18,886 bases of DNA, taken from Muribaculaceae bacterium (GTDB lineage: Bacteria; Bacteroidota; Bacteroidia; Bacteroidales; Muribaculaceae). Below, piece after piece: positions 1 to 7,931 of the stretch. Each line of letters starts with the position of its first letter. The stretch's first letter is position 1. Made by a program: the position numbers and the translations under genes. The stretch covers positions 1-18,886 of the forward strand of contig JAEDNZ010000013.1 of assembly GCA_016302215.1 (NCBI GenBank), in the 5' to 3' direction. The notes under the pieces are model-generated. The model saw only the letters and a list, made by a program, of their open reading frames with translations. It did no database searches and was not told the DNA's origin.

Positions 1-11
1 AAAAATAACTA

Positions 12-19
12 TAATTTTG
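12..19 (+). promoter_or_regulatory. Bacteroidota -7 promoter box upstream of the first gene
   Basis: TAATTTTG matches the Bacteroidota sigma-ABfr -7 consensus TAnnTTTG. The matching -33 element would fall before or at the edge of the window and cannot be judged. If used, transcription would start near position 25, giving a leader of about 60 nt before the ATG at 83. Confidence 0.55.
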
Positions 20-82
20 CAGCCACAACGAAACGAGAAAACAATACCGAATTACAGAAACCCCTAACAAAATTTCACGCGT

Positions 83-1387
83 ATGAAAAAATCTTTACTT
101 ACAGCAAGCCTTTTAATGCCTGTGATGGCTCTCGCTCAGAGCGTGACCGTCATCAACCCCGAGTCAGCGCTTGACTACGGCGGCACTATGTGTATCACAA
201 TGTCAGAAAACGGCCAATTCATCGCCGGCTCATCACAGGAATATGCCGGCTTTATCATGAACCTTGCCGATGGCGAAATCATATACGATGACCCTGTCAA
301 TGACTACGGCTGCGAGGTGCGCGGCGTGTCAAATGCCGGTGTCGGCGTGGGCATGAACGGTATCGCAGCGCCACGCATCGACTTTGCCACCGGCGAAAAG
401 ACCGACCTTGAGACACCCGAAGGCTTTACATCAATAGCCAACGGCATCACCCCCGACGGCAGCATCATCGTGGGCCTATACTACAGCGAAACCACCTATG
501 TAGAGACACCATGCTACTGGGACGCCGACGGTGCCCTCCACCAGCTGCCCGAGGCTACATCCGAGGAGCTCGGATTTGAATACAACGGCTCGCGCGCCGT
601 GGCTGTCAGCGACGATGGCAAGACCATCGTGGGCTATGTCATCGACAACTTTGCCGGCAACCCTCCCATCATCTGGCGCTTGGACGAAGACGAGACATCT
701 GACACCTTCGGCCAGTGGGTGTATGACATTGACATCATCCTCGACAAGTTTGAGCCCGGATATGGCGACAATGCTTATTGGGGAATGACACCTATCAGCT
801 TAAGCCACAACGGCAAATACGTATCCCTGAAATTGGCTATGAACGACGAAAATTACTCTAATGGCGTGGGCCTCTTTGACATCGAAGAAGGCACGATCAC
901 CGAGGTGCCTTTGACTGACGAGATGAAGCAGAACGACTTCTTCCCCGCCTCAGTGAGCAACAATGGCGATATGGTGGGATACTTCGGCATGATGATGTCG
1001 TTGACACCTTTCATATTCCAAAACACCGGCGATGAAAGCGCTCAGCTGCTGTCCATGGCTGACTTCTTTGGCGAAGACATCTCTAATGATGCACTCCTTA
1101 CTCTTCTCACCGCAGAGCGCACCCTCCCCTGCGTAATCAGCGCCGACGGCTCCAAAATTGCCGGCTGGTCAGTAGATAGCACCACATGGGCCACATACTC
1201 ATTCATCATCGACCTCAACGGCGAGAGCGGCGTCAACGACATCGCTGTCAGCAACAACGGCGCCGAAGGTCAGCCGCAGGTGGTTGCTCGCTACAATGCC
1301 GCCGGTATGCGCGTCGCTGACAATGCTCGCGGCCTCAACATCGAAATGATGTCTGACGGCTCAGCTCGCAAAGTGCTTGTAAAATAA
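83..1387 (+). CDS. Secreted HAF-repeat/beta-propeller-like protein with Bacteroidales C-terminal tail
   Basis: A 434-residue exported protein of unknown function. Residues 1-18 form a type I signal peptide (KK, hydrophobic core, cleavage after ALA). The mature part carries seven short repeats of the form '[IV]S.[DN]G..[IV][AV]G', at about residues 41, 82, 122, 175, 240, 291 and 352. Such repeats are known from HAF-type extracellular repeat proteins, and I infer a beta-propeller fold, perhaps seven-bladed. Asp and aromatic residues are abundant. The last ~32 residues (YNAAGMRV then GL, ending KVLVK) match the short C-terminal tail common on secreted Bacteroidales proteins, resembling a type IX-like sorting tail. 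No catalytic motif is seen. The gene is monocistronic: it has a promoter box at 12-19 and a strong terminator at 1430-1466. Export is secure; the propeller is likely; the role is unknown. Confidence 0.85.
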   Translation: MKKSLLTASLLMPVMALAQSVTVINPESALDYGGTMCITMSENGQFIAGSSQEYAGFIMNLADGEIIYDDPVNDYGCEVRGVSNAGVGVGMNGIAAPRIDFATGEKTDLETPEGFTSIANGITPDGSIIVGLYYSETTYVETPCYWDADGALHQLPEATSEELGFEYNGSRAVAVSDDGKTIVGYVIDNFAGNPPIIWRLDEDETSDTFGQWVYDIDIILDKFEPGYGDNAYWGMTPISLSHNGKYVSLKLAMNDENYSNGVGLFDIEEGTITEVPLTDEMKQNDFFPASVSNNGDMVGYFGMMMSLTPFIFQNTGDESAQLLSMADFFGEDISNDALLTLLTAERTLPCVISADGSKIAGWSVDSTTWATYSFIIDLNGESGVNDIAVSNNGAEGQPQVVARYNAAGMRVADNARGLNIEMMSDGSARKVLVK

Positions 1388-1429
1388 AAGCTACGATACA
1401 ATCTCCCCTCCCAATCAATTTCACATTAC

Positions 1430-1466
1430 GCCCTATCCGCGCGCTGAGCCGGATAGGGCTTTTTTT
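1430..1466 (+). terminator. Rho-independent terminator after the propeller-like gene
   Basis: A perfect 10-bp stem (GCCCTATCCG at 1430-1439, CGGATAGGGC at 1450-1459) closes a 10-nt loop and is followed by seven T (1460-1466). It lies 43 bp after the stop codon at 1387 and separates this gene from the GH31 gene. The T tract also sits where the -33 element of the next promoter would be. Confidence 0.93.
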
Positions 1467-1493
1467 ATTATTGAGAAAAATTGATTACCTTTG
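1460..1493 (+). promoter_or_regulatory. Promoter of the GH31 gene
   Basis: The -7 box TACCTTTG at 1486-1493 fits TAnnTTTG exactly. A T-rich -33 region at 1460-1466 lies 19 bp upstream and is shared with the terminator's T tract. The predicted start near 1500 leaves an untranslated leader of roughly 90 nt before the ATG at 1591. No operator or riboswitch fold was recognised in that leader. Confidence 0.7.
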
Positions 1494-1590
1494 CAGTCGG
1501 CGCGCACCTTCAGGGCTCTCGCCTTTACTACCTAACAAAAAACCTACTATAAGCATATAATATAAAACCCCAACTACCATACTACTCACC

Positions 1591-3891
1591 ATGAAACGAT
1601 ATCTCAAGCTACTCACAGCATTAGCGCTGGCCTGCAGCACCACCGCCGCCGCGTCAGCCGCCGATGCAATCAGTGTGACCACCACCGACGGCCACACCAT
1701 CAGCGTGACCGCTATCAACGACCACATAGTAAAAGTAAGCAACCTCGCCGCCGGCGAACAAGCGCCCGCCTCTGCAGCATGCGTGCTCGCGCCGGCGACC
1801 GGCATCGCCACCATCACCAAGAGCGGCTCCATGCAGCAGCTGAGCATCCCGGGTGGCGTCAGCGCCACTCTCTCTGCCAGCGGATGGCTGGTCATTGAGA
1901 GCGGCAAAGGATGCTCCGTCACCGACTATGGCTTGAGAGTCAACGACAGCGGCCGCCGTGAGGTGGCGCTTTACACCGATGCGCGTGGCTCATACTACGG
2001 CGCCGGCGAGCGCGGACACTCTTTCAACCTCGCAGGCGACACACTCGTGATGTACAACCGCCAAAACTACGGATACACCGGCGGCGACCCGCGCATCAGC
2101 CAGATGAACATCACCATGCCGCTTTTTCTCTCTGACGAAGGCTTTGCCATCGTCTTTGACGACTACGCCGCCGCAAAGATGGTGATGACCAACCCCATAC
2201 GCTACATCACCGAGGGCCGGCGCCCGGTGAGCTACTACTACATCGGCGGCGTCAAGACACTCGCCGACGTCACTGAGCAGCTGTCGGCGCTCACAGGCCG
2301 GCAAGAGCTGCCACCGTTCTGGGCATTGGGATATATCACCAGCAAATACGGCTACCACACGCAGCAAGAGACCATGGGCGTCATTGACACTCTGCGCCGT
2401 GAGGGATATCCCGTCGATGGCATCGTATTGGACCTCTATTGGTATGGCAAAGAGCAAGATATGGGTCGCCTCGAATGGGAAATATCTCAATGGCCCACCC
2501 CCGTCAAGATGCTCAAAGACCTCAAGCGCAAGGGCGTAAACATGGTGATTATATCGCAGCCTTATGTGCTGCGCAACGGCCGCGCCGTCGATAATTACAA
2601 CACCCTGGCGCCGCAAGGCCTGTTTGTGCGCGACGCCGCCGGAAAGCCCCACGATGTGAAGATATGGGTAGGCGAAGGCGGCATGTGGGACGTCTCCAAC
2701 CCCCTCACACGCCAATGGCTGCGACAACGATACAAAGAACTCACCGACATGGGCGTCACCGGTTGGTGGGGCGACTTGGGCGAGCCTGAAGTGCACCCCG
2801 AGACCATGGTCCACGCCAACGGCCTCTCCGCCCGCGAATACCACAACCAATACGGCAACGACTGGAGCCGCATCATCTATGACCTCTTCAAAGAAGACTA
2901 TCCCTCCAGGCGCCTGATGACGATGATGCGCGGCGGCACCACAGGACTCCAGCGTTACTCGGTGTATCCCTGGTCCACTGACGTGTCGCGCTCCTGGGGC
3001 GGATTGCAGCCTCAAATCACCATTATGCTCAACTCCGGCCTCAGCGGCCTGGGATATATGGGCCATGACGTAGGTGGATTTGCCGTTGATCCCGCCAAGC
3101 CTTATATGCCCGAGCTTTATGTCAGATGGCTGCAGCTGGGCCTCTTCTCCCCGATACTGCGCACTCACGCGCAGCAGTACGCCGAGCCATATCTCTACCC
3201 CGAGCACGCCGCCACAATCAAGCGCCTCATCAAAGAGCGCTACCGCTGGCTCCCTTACAACTACACCTTGGCCTGGGAGAACGCCTCCAAGGGCTATCCC
3301 CTCGTGCGCCCAGTCAACTTCTACGACAGCAGCCTCAGCGCCACCTTCGACACCATCTCTGACGAATACCTGTGGGGGCGCGACGTGCTCGTAGCTCCGG
3401 TGCTGACCGAGGGCGCCACCGAGCGCACCATCACCTTCCCCGCCGGCTCGCGATGGATTGACATAGCATCGCCCTCGCAGCGCTATGACGGCGGCTCCAC
3501 CGTGACATACAGCGCTCCCATTGACGTGCTGCCGCTGTTTGCTCGCGCCGGTGCGCTGATACCGCAAGCTGACTATGACATGCACAACACCGGCGACTAT
3601 GACCCCTCACGCCTAACCATCAACTACTACTACGAGCCGGGCGTGCCATCGCAATACACCCTCTACGATGACGACCGACACAGCCCCGACGCGCTCACGC
3701 CGGGCAAGCACCGACTCATCGCCATCAGCGGCGACGGCAGCGGCAATCTTAGCCTCAGCGCCGACGGCTCTTACCCCGGTGCCGCCAAGGCGCTGCGCCT
3801 CACCATCGTCACTCACACCACCGAGGGCAAAGCCGTGCGCCAAAGCGTGAAGTGGGACACCTCAAAGCCCCTCACCATCAAAGCATTATAA
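1591..3891 (+). CDS. Secreted glycoside hydrolase family 31 (alpha-glucosidase/alpha-xylosidase type)
   Basis: A 766-residue GH31 enzyme, expected to release alpha-linked sugars from oligosaccharides by a retaining mechanism. A signal peptide (residues 1-23, ending ASA-A) sends it to the periplasm or beyond. An N-terminal beta-sandwich (about 25-225) precedes the (beta/alpha)8 barrel (about 240-570) and C-terminal beta domains, the last resembling DUF5110. The conserved block GWWGDLGEPE places the nucleophile at D395. The block WSTDVSRSWGGL places the likely acid/base at D464. Other family landmarks are DLYWYG near residue 280 and GHDVGGF near 495. Length and domain order are normal. Substrate (glucose, xylose or galactose linkage) cannot be read from sequence. 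No SusC/SusD pair is nearby, so this is not a typical polysaccharide utilisation locus. It has its own promoter; the next gene starts 40 bp downstream. Confidence 0.93.
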   Translation: MKRYLKLLTALALACSTTAAASAADAISVTTTDGHTISVTAINDHIVKVSNLAAGEQAPASAACVLAPATGIATITKSGSMQQLSIPGGVSATLSASGWLVIESGKGCSVTDYGLRVNDSGRREVALYTDARGSYYGAGERGHSFNLAGDTLVMYNRQNYGYTGGDPRISQMNITMPLFLSDEGFAIVFDDYAAAKMVMTNPIRYITEGRRPVSYYYIGGVKTLADVTEQLSALTGRQELPPFWALGYITSKYGYHTQQETMGVIDTLRREGYPVDGIVLDLYWYGKEQDMGRLEWEISQWPTPVKMLKDLKRKGVNMVIISQPYVLRNGRAVDNYNTLAPQGLFVRDAAGKPHDVKIWVGEGGMWDVSNPLTRQWLRQRYKELTDMGVTGWWGDLGEPEVHPETMVHANGLSAREYHNQYGNDWSRIIYDLFKEDYPSRRLMTMMRGGTTGLQRYSVYPWSTDVSRSWGGLQPQITIMLNSGLSGLGYMGHDVGGFAVDPAKPYMPELYVRWLQLGLFSPILRTHAQQYAEPYLYPEHAATIKRLIKERYRWLPYNYTLAWENASKGYPLVRPVNFYDSSLSATFDTISDEYLWGRDVLVAPVLTEGATERTITFPAGSRWIDIASPSQRYDGGSTVTYSAPIDVLPLFARAGALIPQADYDMHNTGDYDPSRLTINYYYEPGVPSQYTLYDDDRHSPDALTPGKHRLIAISGDGSGNLSLSADGSYPGAAKALRLTIVTHTTEGKAVRQSVKWDTSKPLTIKAL

Positions 3892-3931
3892 CAATCACAC
3901 AACACCCCCCAACGAATACAATCACTCAGCC

Positions 3932-4537
3932 ATGTTTTCAGGAATAGTAGAAGAAGCAGCCCAAGTGACAGCGATACAGCGCGACGGCGGCAATGTGCAT
4001 CTGACGCTGCGATGCTCGTTTGCCTCGGAACTGACCATTGACCAATCAGTGGCTCACAATGGCGTTTGCCTCACCGTGGTGGCCCTCGGCCACGACAACA
4101 CCTACACGGTCACCGCCATACAAGAGACCCTCAACCGCTCAAACTTAGGCCTCCTAAAGCCCGGCGACTACGTCAACCTCGAGCGGTCTATGCTCATGAA
4201 CGGACGCCTCGACGGACACATCGTGCAAGGGCATGTTGACACCACCGCCGTGTGCACCGACATAGAGGAGGTCGATGGCAGCCGTTACTTCACCTTTGCC
4301 TACAACGTGCCGCGCGAGATGATGGCCAAGGGTTATGTCACCGTGGAGAAAGGGTCGGTCACTGTCAATGGCGTCAGCCTAACCGTCTGCGACAGCCGCC
4401 CCGACAGCTTCCGCGTGGCTATCATTCCCTACACACTGACTCACACCAACTTCGGCCGGATTGCCGTAGGCTCTCGAGTCAACATCGAATTTGACATCAT
4501 TGGCAAGTATCTTGCACGGCTGCAAGAAATTTCGTAA
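3932..4537 (+). CDS. ribE: Riboflavin synthase, alpha chain
   Basis: Catalyses the last step of riboflavin synthesis: dismutation of two 6,7-dimethyl-8-ribityllumazine molecules. The 201-residue length and two tandem lumazine-binding barrels are typical of the family. Barrel one (about 1-97) starts with the diagnostic MFSGIVEE and has the block HNGVCLTV. Barrel two (about 98-190) starts near HIVQGHVD and has the block VNGVSLTV. The two blocks are the internal repeat. The start at 3932 is fixed by MFSGIVEE. No FMN riboswitch is possible in the 40-bp gap upstream, and no other rib genes are in the window, so the pathway is dispersed as is usual in this phylum. The gene is sometimes called ribC in other organisms. 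It is the first of a + strand run of eight genes. Confidence 0.97.
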   Translation: MFSGIVEEAAQVTAIQRDGGNVHLTLRCSFASELTIDQSVAHNGVCLTVVALGHDNTYTVTAIQETLNRSNLGLLKPGDYVNLERSMLMNGRLDGHIVQGHVDTTAVCTDIEEVDGSRYFTFAYNVPREMMAKGYVTVEKGSVTVNGVSLTVCDSRPDSFRVAIIPYTLTHTNFGRIAVGSRVNIEFDIIGKYLARLQEIS

Positions 4538-4542
4538 CTTCG
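4512..4542 (+). promoter_or_regulatory. Possible internal promoter for the LolD-like gene
   Basis: TTG at 4512-4514 and TAACTTCG at 4535-4542 are separated by 20 bp, the right spacing for a Bacteroidota promoter. The -7 box has one mismatch to TAnnTTTG. It overlaps the ribE stop codon and would give a leader of about 45 nt before the ATG at 4596. The -33 part also lies in a perfect 6-bp hairpin (4511-4526). Confidence 0.35.
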
Positions 4543-4595
4543 CGTTTCAAATAATCTCTCTCCCACCCTCGCTCACCGCTTATATCCACCGCAAG

Positions 4596-5291
4596 ATGAT
4601 ACAGGCTCGCAATATAGTCAAGCGCTATGGCGACATAGCAGTGCTCCGCGGCATCGACATCGATATCGAGGCCGGCGCCGTCACTTCTATAGTGGGTGCC
4701 AGCGGCGCCGGAAAGACCACGCTACTGCAAGTGCTGGGCACGCTGACGGCGCCCGACAGCGGCACGGTCATCTACGACGGCGAGGAGGTGTCAGCAATGA
4801 GCGACGCGCGCCTGTCGCGCTTTCGCAACGCCCACATCGGCTTCGTATTTCAATTTCACCGCCTGCTGCCCGAATTCACCCTCACCGAAAACGTGGCTAT
4901 GCCGGCGCTGATAGCCGGAGTGTCCCGGCGAGAGGCCTTTGAGCACGCAAACGCCCTGATACACCGCCTCGGCCTCGACAGCAGAGCCGCTCACAAGCCC
5001 GCCGAGCTCTCCGGAGGCGAATGTCAGCGCGCTGCCGTGGCCCGTGCACTAATCAACAACCCCAAGGTAGTCCTCGCCGACGAGCCATCGGGGAGCCTCG
5101 ACTCCCACAACAAAGCACTGCTGCATCGCCTCTTCTTCGAGCTGCGCGATGAGATGGGCTCAACATTCGTGATTGTGACTCACGACGAGCATCTCGCGGC
5201 CGACTGCGACCACGTAATCACCATGGCCGACGGCATCATCACCGGCACCTCTCACAAATCCGCTAAACATCAACCAACATTCAGTGTATAA
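4596..5291 (+). CDS. LolD-like ABC transporter ATPase
   Basis: A 231-residue ATP-binding subunit of the MacB/LolD/FtsE class, which powers FtsX-type permeases that extract lipoproteins or export substrates across the envelope. All motifs are intact: Walker A GASGAGKT at residues 34-41, Q-loop Q86, signature LSGGE at 138-142, Walker B with DEP at 162-164, D-loop SLD, and an H-loop histidine in VTHD near 192. The ATG at 4596 is chosen because family members begin MI.A.NI.K.Y; the open frame extends back to 4491 inside ribE, but that extension is unlike the family. No permease gene is adjacent, so the partner must be encoded elsewhere, as often seen for lolD in Bacteroidetes where lolCE-like genes are separate. 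LolD is the likely role but not proven. Confidence 0.9.
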   Translation: MIQARNIVKRYGDIAVLRGIDIDIEAGAVTSIVGASGAGKTTLLQVLGTLTAPDSGTVIYDGEEVSAMSDARLSRFRNAHIGFVFQFHRLLPEFTLTENVAMPALIAGVSRREAFEHANALIHRLGLDSRAAHKPAELSGGECQRAAVARALINNPKVVLADEPSGSLDSHNKALLHRLFFELRDEMGSTFVIVTHDEHLAADCDHVITMADGIITGTSHKSAKHQPTFSV

Positions 5292-5316
5292 CCATATTAA
5301 AAAACTCAATGCACCT

Positions 5317-6033
5317 ATGAAGACTACACGCTATTACCGAACGATACTCAAAGCTCTCAGCGTGAGCATAGCTCTGACACTGGCCTGCCTGACCGGCGCT
5401 TGCTCTGACGACGGCAACGACGATCCCGACCTCCCCACCGACACGCTGCTCGACTTTGCCACTGTGGCATCAAACACCTCCAGCGGCTCATCTTTCACGC
5501 TCAGCGCCCCTAACGGCGATGAGGTATTCACTCTTACCACAAGCTCGCGCATCGCCGAGGCATTCACCCCGTGCCACCGCGTGCTGATACAATACACCGC
5601 AACGGCCGGACAGTACGCCGACAGCGAGATAAACCTCTACGGCATGAGCGATGTGGCCAACGGGGGCATTACCACCGGCTCGGCTCAAGACAACGACAAC
5701 TGGGCTTCTGACCCCCTCACTATGTTTGGCTGCACACGCACCGGCAACTATATCAACATCTCGGCCGGTGCAACAATCACCGGCAATCCCGCCAAATTTG
5801 CCATCGTGCTCGATGCGGCCACTGCCGACGAGACATACCCCACTGCTCACATCATCTTCAAAAGCGACAACTTGATGGGCGCCCTCAAGACCGTGTATGG
5901 CTCGTTTGACATCAGCCCCGTGTGGAAGAAAACCTCGGTCAAGGGACTCAACGTGAAGATTCACACATCGGCAGGTGTCGTCGAAAGCACTTTCCACAAA
6001 AGCGCAAATGAGGACATCAGGCCCGCCGAATGA
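5317..6033 (+). CDS. NigD-like surface lipoprotein
   Basis: A 238-residue lipoprotein. The signal peptide ends in a lipobox (LTGAC, acylated Cys29) followed at once by an acidic stretch (SDDGNDD), which resembles the lipoprotein export signal that sends Bacteroidetes lipoproteins to the cell surface. The mature sequence follows the pattern I associate with NigD-like proteins: an N-terminal beta segment, the phrase VLIQYTATAGQY near residue 90, an internal D-P-L and YINI block, and a C-terminal beta-sandwich with HIIFKSD. NigD-like proteins are widespread in Bacteroidales and poorly understood. The start at 5317 is chosen because the signal peptide begins there; an in-frame ATG at 5284 would add 11 polar residues before it. 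The family assignment is from memory of the pattern, so moderate confidence; the lipoprotein call is strong. Confidence 0.72.
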   Translation: MKTTRYYRTILKALSVSIALTLACLTGACSDDGNDDPDLPTDTLLDFATVASNTSSGSSFTLSAPNGDEVFTLTTSSRIAEAFTPCHRVLIQYTATAGQYADSEINLYGMSDVANGGITTGSAQDNDNWASDPLTMFGCTRTGNYINISAGATITGNPAKFAIVLDAATADETYPTAHIIFKSDNLMGALKTVYGSFDISPVWKKTSVKGLNVKIHTSAGVVESTFHKSANEDIRPAE

Positions 6034-6107
6034 CACATCGCTGCGTCCACACCACCAACGACTTAACAACAACACAACCATCAATAACCACTAACACCCA
6101 AACTATC

Positions 6108-6419
6108 ATGGCAGACAACAAACAAGAACTCAAAATAGAACTCACACCCGAAGTGGCTCACGGACACTACAGCAACCTCGCTGTGATTGCACACTCGGCC
6201 AACGAATTTTTTGCCGACTTCATCGCCGTAGCGCCCAACATGCCCCAAGCCAAGGTGCTCAGCCGCATCATCATGACTCCCGAGAACGCAAAAAACCTGC
6301 TCTTCGCGCTCCGCGACAACATCGCCAAATACGAGCAGACCTACGGCGAGATACAGCGCAAGACGCCCAAAGGCGGCGCCAAGGGCGGCAACGATATCCC
6401 CAACCCATTTATGGCATAA
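6108..6419 (+). CDS. DUF3467 family small protein
   Basis: A 103-residue soluble protein of the DUF3467 family, typical of Bacteroidetes and some other bacteria. The family signatures are visible: an amphipathic start (LKIELTPE), then YSNLAVIAHSANEFFADF, then a strand pattern ending in RIIMTPENAKNLLFAL and a helix KYEQTYGEI. The C-terminal tail is rich in Gly and Lys. Function is unknown; the fold is predicted to be a small alpha/beta domain. The ATG at 6108 is chosen over one at 6030 because the family begins MADNKQ-like and the extension is low-complexity Thr/Asn. It sits 21 bp before cysS in the same direction, so the two are probably co-transcribed. Confidence 0.88.
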   Translation: MADNKQELKIELTPEVAHGHYSNLAVIAHSANEFFADFIAVAPNMPQAKVLSRIIMTPENAKNLLFALRDNIAKYEQTYGEIQRKTPKGGAKGGNDIPNPFMA

Positions 6420-6440
6420 GACCACTCGCACTCAAGCAGC

Positions 6441-7931
6441 ATGAAAGACAATAATCTCACCATATACAACTCTCTGACCCGCTGCAAAGAGCTGTTCCGG
6501 CCAATCCACGAGGGGCGTGTGGGTATGTATGTCTGCGGCCCTACAGTATATGGCGACGGCCATCTGGGACACGCTCGACCCGCCATCACTTTCGACATCC
6601 TATACCGATACCTCACCTTCTTGGGATACAAGGTGCGATATGTGCGCAACATCACCGACGTAGGACATCTTGAGCACGATGCTGACGATGGCGAGGACAA
6701 GATAGCCAAGAAGGCGCGCATCGAGCAATTAGAGCCGATGGAGGTGGTGCAGTACTATCTCAACAGATACCACCACGCCATGGAGGCCCTCAATGTGCTG
6801 CCGCCTTCGATAGAGCCGCACGCCTCCGGTCACATCATAGAGCAGATTGAATACATCAAGAAAATCATCGAGGCCGGTTACGCTTACGTGAGCGAAGGAT
6901 CGGTATATTTTGATGTGCCTAAATTCAACCGCGACCACGGCTACGGCAAGCTCTCCGGCAGAAACATCGAGGAGCTGCTCGCTACAACTCGTCAGCTCGA
7001 CGGGCAGACAGAGAAGCGCAACCCCACCGACTTTGCCCTCTGGAAAAAGGCGGCGCCCGAACATATCATGCACTGGCCATCGCCATGGAGCGAAGGCTTC
7101 CCCGGCTGGCACCTGGAGTGCTCAACGATGGGTGAGAAATATCTGGGCACACCATTTGACATCCACGGCGGCGGTATGGACCTCAAATTCCCGCATCACG
7201 AATGTGAGATAGCGCAGTCTGTGGCCCACAACGGCCATGAGAGCGTCCACTACTGGATGCACAACAACATGATTACCATCAACGGCAAGAAGATGGGCAA
7301 GTCGCTGGGCAACTTCATCACTCTCGATGAATTCTTCACCGGCAGCCACGACCTGCTCTCGCAGGCCTACTCGCCCATGACAATACGCTTCTTTATCCTC
7401 CAGGCTCACTACCGCGGCACGGTGGATTTCAGCAATGAAGCGCTGCAAGCATCAGAGAAGGCTCTGCAACGCATGCAGGAGGGCTATCGCCGCCTCGCTG
7501 AGCTGAAACCCTCCGACTCTTCCACCATTGACATCGCCGACATTGAGCGCCGTTGCCAAGAGGCCATGGACGATGACCTCAACACTCCCATTGTCATTGC
7601 CACTCTATTTGACGCCTGCCGCGTCATAAACCAAGTCAATGACGGCAGCGCCGCCGCTACAGCCGCTGACATCGACGGCCTCAGACGCATCATGGACACG
7701 TATCTGGTGCAGATTTTAGGCATCGTACCCGATGCTGCAAGCGCTGCCGGTGCCGACCGCTCTTCGCTGAAACCCTATGAGGACGCCGTGGATTTGCTTC
7801 TCGATATCAGACGCGAGGCCAAACAGAAAAAAGACTGGGCCACATCAGACTTCATCCGCGACCGCCTCGCAGCCATAGGCTTTGATGTTAAAGACACCAA
7901 AGACGGCTACGAATGGAGCGTAAAACAATAA
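6441..7931 (+). CDS. cysS: Cysteinyl-tRNA synthetase
   Basis: Charges tRNA-Cys with cysteine in the cytoplasm. The 496-residue protein is a complete class I synthetase. The HIGH motif is HLGH at residues 41-44 and the KMSKS motif is KMGKS at 284-288. The zinc site that recognises the cysteine thiol is present: C32, C227, H252 and E256, matching the E. coli ligands in order and spacing. The ECSTMG and [11 protein letters not shown] blocks are typical. The C-terminal region (about 330-496) is the helical DALR/anticodon-binding part. The start at 6441 follows DUF3467 by 21 bp. The last 19 bp overlap the start of the next gene. Nothing unusual is seen in the enzyme itself. Confidence 0.98.
   Translation: MKDNNLTIYNSLTRCKELFRPIHEGRVGMYVCGPTVYGDGHLGHARPAITFDILYRYLTFLGYKVRYVRNITDVGHLEHDADDGEDKIAKKARIEQLEPMEVVQYYLNRYHHAMEALNVLPPSIEPHASGHIIEQIEYIKKIIEAGYAYVSEGSVYFDVPKFNRDHGYGKLSGRNIEELLATTRQLDGQTEKRNPTDFALWKKAAPEHIMHWPSPWSEGFPGWHLECSTMGEKYLGTPFDIHGGGMDLKFPHHECEIAQSVAHNGHESVHYWMHNNMITINGKKMGKSLGNFITLDEFFTGSHDLLSQAYSPMTIRFFILQAHYRGTVDFSNEALQASEKALQRMQEGYRRLAELKPSDSSTIDIADIERRCQEAMDDDLNTPIVIATLFDACRVINQVNDGSAAATAADIDGLRRIMDTYLVQILGIVPDAASAAGADRSSLKPYEDAVDLLLDIRREAKQKKDWATSDFIRDRLAAIGFDVKDTKDGYEWSVKQ

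Noticed and set aside
1460..1600. SusC/SusD polysaccharide utilisation locus around the GH31 gene
   Set aside because: No TonB-dependent receptor, SusD-like protein or sensor-regulator is present in the window; the enzyme stands alone.
1990..3585. 531-codon open frame antisense to the GH31 gene
   Set aside because: It is a shadow of strongly biased codon use (G or C at third positions). The translation is rich in His, Val, Gly and Ala without motifs, while the + strand encodes a complete GH31 enzyme.
3892..3931. FMN riboswitch before riboflavin synthase
   Set aside because: The gap is only 40 bp, too short for the RFN element, and no conserved pieces are present.
4491..4595. Upstream extension of the LolD-like frame into ribE
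   Set aside because: LolD-type proteins begin at the MIQARN-like position; the 35 extra residues are unlike the family.
5488..6084. 198-codon minus-strand frame over the NigD-like gene
   Set aside because: Shadow frame; the + strand has a clear lipoprotein signal and conserved pattern.
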